DNA of 64,000 bases from Leptospira bourretii (GTDB lineage: Bacteria > Spirochaetota > Leptospiria > Leptospirales > Leptospiraceae): positions 1 to 64,000 of the forward strand of contig NZ_RQFW01000015.1 of assembly GCF_004770145.1 (NCBI RefSeq), in the 5' to 3' direction. Both the position numbers and the translations under genes were made by a program. Numbering within the stretch: position 1 is the first letter of the stretch; each line of letters starts with the position of its first letter. Below the pieces are notes generated by a model that worked only from the letters and a program-made list of their open reading frames with translations, was not told where the DNA came from and did no database searches. Of this stretch, positions 59,862 to 64,000 are shown in pieces.

Positions 59862-60994
59862 AGGAAAACTCCTTCATCCGTAGAACTTAAAAAATCTCTT
59901 AGGATCGAGTCTTGTTGTTCACTCGGTAGTAAAAAACTATCATGGCCCGCAGGATTGTTGAGTTCTACAAAACTAACAGGCACTGCATTTACTTCCAAAG
60001 ACTTTACTATCTCTTCTGATTGATACGGTGGATACAACCAATCGGAAGTATATGCTACTACCAAAAATCTGCATCTCACTTTCGCAAGAACCTTGGTCAG
60101 CTCTTTTCCTGTTCCTAAACTAAAATGATCGAGAGCTTTGGTAACATAAATGTATGAGTTTGCGTCAAACCGATCCACGAAGGATTCTCCTTGGTAAATC
60201 AGATAACTTCCGACAGCAAAGTCTGTGGACTGGATATTTCCTTTGGGTGGTTTACGGCCAAATTTTTCTCTCATCATTTCATCACTTAAGTAAGTGATAT
60301 GGCCCATCATTCGGGCAAGAGCTAGTCCCTTGGAAGGCCTATTTTCTTGGGTATACAAACCTTGGTTCCAATTGGGATCAGAAAGGATGGCTTGTCTTCC
60401 CACTTCATTAAAGGCAATTTGTTGTGCAGAATGTTCGGAAGAGGAGGCCATCACAATACAATTTTTAAGTCGATCTGGATAAGCAACTGACCACTGTAAG
60501 GCTTGCATTCCACCCATTGAACCACCGGCAACGGCAAATAGTTTATGAATTCCAAAATGGCTAATTAATTTTTCTTGAGCATTTACCATATCTCCAATGG
60601 AGACAAAGGGAAAAGTGGATTGGAATGGTTTCCCATTTTTACCATTAACGGTGAGGGGACCACTCGATCCCTTACAACCTCCAATCACATTGGAAGAAAT
60701 GATAAAGTAACGATTGGTATCAAAGGATTTGCCTGGACCAATATAATAATCCCACCAACCAGGACGTTTGTCTCCTTCGTGGAAACCAGCTGCATGAGCA
60801 TCTCCGGAAAGTGCATGGCAAACTAGAATGGCATTGTCTTTTTTTTCATTGAGTGTGCCATACGTTTCGTAGGCAATTTCGAGAGGAGTGATGGTTTCAC
60901 CCCCCTCTAGAGTCAAAGAGTCAAATCGAATACTCTGAGTGTATACGACACCTACGGATCCGTGGGAAAACTCGTTCTGTTCGGAGGTAGGCAT
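59858..60994 (-). CDS. metX: Homoserine O-acetyltransferase MetX
   Basis: This 378-aa alpha/beta-hydrolase-fold acyltransferase has the nucleophile elbow [12 protein letters not shown] (Ser near 150), the Asp in SDWLYPP near 315 and the His in GHDSFLLPS near 350. It acetylates (or, in some relatives, succinylates) homoserine. It lies eight bases after metY and overlaps metW, so the three form one methionine operon. Confidence 0.95.
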   Translation of the reverse strand: MPTSEQNEFSHGSVGVVYTQSIRFDSLTLEGGETITPLEIAYETYGTLNEKKDNAILVCHALSGDAHAAGFHEGDKRPGWWDYYIGPGKSFDTNRYFIISSNVIGGCKGSSGPLTVNGKNGKPFQSTFPFVSIGDMVNAQEKLISHFGIHKLFAVAGGSMGGMQALQWSVAYPDRLKNCIVMASSSEHSAQQIAFNEVGRQAILSDPNWNQGLYTQENRPSKGLALARMMGHITYLSDEMMREKFGRKPPKGNIQSTDFAVGSYLIYQGESFVDRFDANSYIYVTKALDHFSLGTGKELTKVLAKVRCRFLVVAYTSDWLYPPYQSEEIVKSLEVNAVPVSFVELNNPAGHDSFLLPSEQQDSILRDFLSSTDEGVFL

Positions 60995-61002
60995 AGTCTT
61001 AA

Positions 61003-62307
61003 TCAGATATTTTTTAATGCCTCTTCCAAGTCTACCAGAATGTCATCAATGTTTTCAAGACCGACACTCAAACGAACAAAACCTGGAGTGACACCTGCAG
61101 AAATTTGTTCAGGACCAGTCAACTGTTGGTGAGTTGTGGATGCAGGGTGAATTGCCAGAGACTTCGCATCACCAATGTTAGCAAGAAGGCTAAAAAGTTC
61201 CAATCCATCAATGAATTTTTTGGCTTTTTCCACTCCACCTTTGATTTCAAATCCTACAATCGCACCAAAAAGTCCACGTTCATGGTATTTCTTCGCAGTC
61301 GTATAGTTTTTGTCCGTAGGAAGGCCTGGGTAGTTGACCCATTCAATCTTAGGGTGTTTCGATAAAAATTCTGCAACTTTGAGCGCATTGCTTGAGTGGC
61401 GTTCCATACGAAGCGGAAGTGTTTCCACACCTTGTAAAATTTGCCAAGCGTTGAAAGGAGAAATGGCTGGGCCAAGATCGCGAAGGCCTTGCACTCGAGC
61501 TTTTAAAATAAAAGCGATGTTTACGCCACCAAACGGTTCAAACTTACCAAAGACTTCCCAAAATTTTAATCCATGGTAAGAAGGATCTGGTTCTGTAAAA
61601 TTTTTAAATTTACCGTTCCCCCAATTGAAACTTCCACCATCGATGATGATTCCTCCAATCGAAGTTCCATGTCCGCCTAAAAATTTAGTGAGAGAGTGCA
61701 CTACAATGTCAGCACCGTGTTTCAGTGGGTTCACCAAAAAAGGAGAAGGCATCGTGTTATCAATCACAAGTGGAACACCTACTTCTTTTGCTACTTTGCT
61801 CACCGCTGCAATGTCTAATGTATCTAATTTTGGATTACCTAAAGTTTCTGCATAAAACGCTCTTGTTTTATCATTCGATGCTTTACGAAAGTTTTCAGGA
61901 TCTGATTGGTCAACAAAGTGAACTTTGATTCCGAGTTTTGGAAATGTATAATGGAGAAGGTTGTATGTTCCACCATATAAAGAGGAAGACGCAACAATTT
62001 CTTGTCCCGCTTCCACGATGTTGAGGAGTGCTAACATTTCAGCACTTTGTCCAGAGGCAGTTGCAAGAGCGGCGACACCACCTTCCAAAGCAGCCACTCG
62101 TTTTTCTAAAACATCTGTGGTTGGATTCATTAGCCTTGTATAGATATTTCCAAACTCTTGTAGGCCGAAAAGCCTTGCAGCATGATCCGTATCTTTAAAT
62201 ACATAGGAAGTGGTTTGGTACAAAGGCACGGCTCTCGATGTTGTAGTCGGATCCGGTTCTTGTCCTCCGTGGAGTGCGATGGTTTCTGGTTTAAAATTAC
62301 GTGGCAT
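61003..62307 (-). CDS. metY: O-acetylhomoserine sulfhydrylase MetY
   Basis: This 434-aa PLP enzyme of the Cys/Met metabolism family starts [35 protein letters not shown] and the cofactor lysine in [16 protein letters not shown] near 205 are present, and the C-terminus reads [20 protein letters not shown]. It makes homocysteine from O-acetylhomoserine and sulfide. The frame extends upstream to 62370, but GGGGGA just before the ATG at 62307 and the family start favour 62307. First gene of metY-metX-metW. Confidence 0.95.
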   Translation of the reverse strand: MPRNFKPETIALHGGQEPDPTTTSRAVPLYQTTSYVFKDTDHAARLFGLQEFGNIYTRLMNPTTDVLEKRVAALEGGVAALATASGQSAEMLALLNIVEAGQEIVASSSLYGGTYNLLHYTFPKLGIKVHFVDQSDPENFRKASNDKTRAFYAETLGNPKLDTLDIAAVSKVAKEVGVPLVIDNTMPSPFLVNPLKHGADIVVHSLTKFLGGHGTSIGGIIIDGGSFNWGNGKFKNFTEPDPSYHGLKFWEVFGKFEPFGGVNIAFILKARVQGLRDLGPAISPFNAWQILQGVETLPLRMERHSSNALKVAEFLSKHPKIEWVNYPGLPTDKNYTTAKKYHERGLFGAIVGFEIKGGVEKAKKFIDGLELFSLLANIGDAKSLAIHPASTTHQQLTGPEQISAGVTPGFVRLSVGLENIDDILVDLEEALKNI

Positions 62308-62318
62308 AGATTCCCCCG

Positions 62319-62333
62319 ATGGTCCTACCATCC
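62319..62333. promoter_or_regulatory. Perfect inverted repeat near the metY start
   Basis: GATGGT-CCT-ACCATC lies 12 bases upstream of the metY start codon and downstream of a TTGACA box (minus strand, 62353-62358). It could be an operator or an RNA hairpin affecting translation. Confidence 0.45.
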
Positions 62334-62354
62334 TTGCCTTTTCACTCCTAATTG

Positions 62355-62401
62355 TCAAGAAAAAATCCAATAAAGCAGAGTCTTGGTTCGTTTTATTGGA
62401 T
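62355..62401 (-). terminator. Terminator-like hairpin upstream of metY, possible attenuator
   Basis: The perfect 10-base arms ATCCAATAAA/TTTATTGGAT (62365-62374/62392-62401) enclose 17 bases. On the minus strand the stem is followed by TTTTTC, which is terminator form. No minus-strand gene ends here, so if metY is transcribed from further upstream this would be a leader attenuator. It otherwise insulates the divergent gene. Confidence 0.5.
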
Positions 62402-62463
62402 CGGTTCTAAAGAGATTATTTCTTATTTTCAGGCCAAAATCTTACGATAATCATCGTATTGTG

Positions 62464-64000
62464 ATGAAGTTTCTTCTGACCCAAGTATTATTTCTGCTTT
62501 TCCTTCCTAGTTTTCTTGTTTTGGAAGCGCAGGTTTGGGTTCCTACGGGCACAGAATCGAGGAGAGCTTCCGCCTTACAATTCGATGCCGGCGGATCTAG
62601 TTTTCAAAAAGATTACTATGGGTATTTTTCTCCCAATTTTACCTACAACCATGGAAACAATTTTGGGTATTCCTTTTCTCTTCCTATCAATGCACTGGCG
62701 GTTGATAAAGAACCTCTCCAGATCGATAGTAAAGCGGGAAAAATTCGAGAGATGGATTACAATAGCAAAAATGATTATTCCCGTGTTTTAAATTATATTT
62801 CATACGGAACCTACAACCAACAAATACCAGGTAAGGTGACTTATTCAGCTTACACAGGTAAGATGGTAGATGGATATATTGGTCATGGAACCATTGTCAA
62901 TAAATACCAAAGTTCTTCTAGGTTCGATTCTTATAATCCCGGAGTGATGGCAGATCTAAATACTGATTATGTTGGTGTTCAGTATTTTGCCAATTCAGTT
63001 GTTAATTTTGAAGTGAATGCAGCAAGAGTTTATATCAAACCGCTTGCTATTGGAAAATCTATACTTTCCTTATTTGATAAATCTTCTGATTTGGTATACC
63101 TCATGAACTTACGAGGAAATGTACTAGATGAATCGGGACGTTTGAGTGTAGAGGAAGAAGCTGGTTCCGAAGAATCCAAAGCCAAAAAAACAGAAGAAAC
63201 TAGAAAAAAGGAAATTCGCCCTTATAGTAAAGATTCTCGGATGGAACTTGTGGATAATGATCCATGGTACAATCGTTTGACGATTGGTTATACCAGGGCA
63301 TGGGACCGAGCTGCTCCTGTTCAAATGTCTTATAATACCAACGGATCTCCTGTCACAGAAAAGAATTTGGACAATCCCAAAACAACGCAGGTCACTAGAG
63401 CTTCTGTTGAAGGAATGGATATTGAATACCGACTTTTAAACCTTCCTTTCGTGGAATTCACACCTTATCTGGATGTGAATAAAATCAAAGGATTAGATGG
63501 GGCTCAAGGAACTCATTACGGAAGTATCTTTCGTTTAGGAACAAAAGATTTAAATATCATTCTAAAACCTGAGTTTCGTCAGATGACGGCAAATTACGCC
63601 CCTATGTATTTTGATAGTTTTTACGAAGTGGAACGGTTTCAAAAATTTCCAATTTCTGCGCCCCTACGTCCAAAATATGATTATTTAGAAAACCAGTCCA
63701 ATGCCAAAGTCACTGGTTATTATCATACAATTTATGTTAACTTTTATCACCTTGGATTCGAGTTTGCAGTAGAAGATTATGGTTTAAAAGGCAATAAACG
63801 TGTGTTTGCTGCTGCTTATATTCCTTTAGGATCTTCATTTTTAATGTCCTTTTATTATACCAAAAAGGGATACGAGTCACAAGGAAAGGCATTTGAGTTA
63901 GACAATAACACGCAGGCGGCAGCGGAAATTTCCAAATCCTTTGGTCCCATCGTATTAAGATTACAAAATTATCGAAAGTATTATTTAGATAGCAGTGAAA
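62464..64000 (+). CDS. Probable outer-membrane beta-barrel protein (3' end beyond the window)
   Basis: An open frame of 512 codons starts at the ATG 62464 and runs without a stop to the window edge. The signal peptide (MKFLLTQVLFLLFLPSFLVL, then EAQ) is followed by GSSFQKDYYGYFSPNFTYNH and many alternating-residue strands rich in Tyr, Asn and Gly (NRLTIGYTRAWDRAAPVQMS, FEFAVEDYGLKGNKRVFAAA). An acidic/basic charged insert (EEEAGSEESKAKKTEETRKK) lies near 235. The pattern suggests an outer-membrane barrel. It is divergent from metY. No named family is recognised. Confidence 0.75.
   Translation, partial: MKFLLTQVLFLLFLPSFLVLEAQVWVPTGTESRRASALQFDAGGSSFQKDYYGYFSPNFTYNHGNNFGYSFSLPINALAVDKEPLQIDSKAGKIREMDYNSKNDYSRVLNYISYGTYNQQIPGKVTYSAYTGKMVDGYIGHGTIVNKYQSSSRFDSYNPGVMADLNTDYVGVQYFANSVVNFEVNAARVYIKPLAIGKSILSLFDKSSDLVYLMNLRGNVLDESGRLSVEEEAGSEESKAKKTEETRKKEIRPYSKDSRMELVDNDPWYNRLTIGYTRAWDRAAPVQMSYNTNGSPVTEKNLDNPKTTQVTRASVEGMDIEYRLLNLPFVEFTPYLDVNKIKGLDGAQGTHYGSIFRLGTKDLNIILKPEFRQMTANYAPMYFDSFYEVERFQKFPISAPLRPKYDYLENQSNAKVTGYYHTIYVNFYHLGFEFAVEDYGLKGNKRVFAAAYIPLGSSFLMSFYYTKKGYESQGKAFELDNNTQAAAEISKSFGPIVLRLQNYRKYYLDSSE

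Noticed and set aside
62516..62791. Short plus-strand frame inside the barrel gene
   Set aside because: It is out of frame with the 512-codon open frame that has a signal peptide and continues to the window edge.

Overview
The window reads as a chromosomal segment of a spirochaete of the genus Leptospira, most likely from a saprophytic or environmental clade. The basis is a FlaB-type flagellin, a FliG, large spirochaete-style sensory proteins, short lipoproteins with relaxed lipoboxes, the metY-metX-metW order and an AT-rich base composition. The genus call is an inference from remembered family resemblance; the species cannot be named from the sequence alone. There is no rRNA operon, CRISPR array, insertion sequence or prophage, and base composition looks even throughout.

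Layout. 1-9.5 kb: an SDR oxidoreductase, a membrane MHYT hybrid kinase next to a REC/HD-GYP protein, an AraC regulator and a lone GyrI-like protein, then two adjacent class II aldolase-family genes (one with its metal site, one without it) divergent from a TetR regulator, with three related palindromic sites between. 9.5-14.5 kb: a membrane SpoIIE-type phosphatase with a helical-repeat tail, a lysine/alanine-rich histone-H1-like protein, a CDP-alcohol phosphatidyltransferase, tRNA-Asp(GTC) and fliG. 14.4-20.6 kb: the pyruvate dehydrogenase genes E1alpha-E1beta-E2, a protein with a possible degenerate HD-type domain, a small lipoprotein and fructose-1,6-bisphosphatase. 20.7-25.9 kb: a degenerate GGDEF-like protein, then the macromolecular-synthesis genes rpsU-yqeY-dnaG-rpoD ending in a clear terminator. 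26-35.5 kb: a lipoprotein with a discoidin-like region, glpD, tyrS, a NodB-type deacetylase, an RND permease, peptide deformylase and tRNA-Ala(GGC).

35.5-43.4 kb: a coiled-coil protein, a single polypeptide carrying GAF, SpoIIE phosphatase and RsbW-like kinase modules, a translationally coupled STAS antagonist, and a two-gene acyl-CoA carboxylase. 43.4-55.1 kb: a tightly packed ten-gene minus-strand array, ispH - kinase - REC/ATPase - cheY - STAS - cheA - mcp - cheW - cheD - cheB, without cheR. 55.2-64 kb: flaB (with a possible overlapping small ORF before it), a threonine dehydratase, a DUF1566-type lipoprotein, the methionine genes metY-metX-metW, and the first 512 codons of a probable outer-membrane protein that runs off the window.

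Signalling dominates the region: phosphorelay, c-di-GMP turnover, chemotaxis and STAS partner switching are all present. The most unusual observations are the fused phosphatase/kinase STAS regulator, the STAS and HATPase additions to the chemotaxis operon, the aldolase-family pair with helically phased operator-like sites, the degenerate GGDEF-like gene before the rpsU operon, and the paired hairpins upstream of metY.
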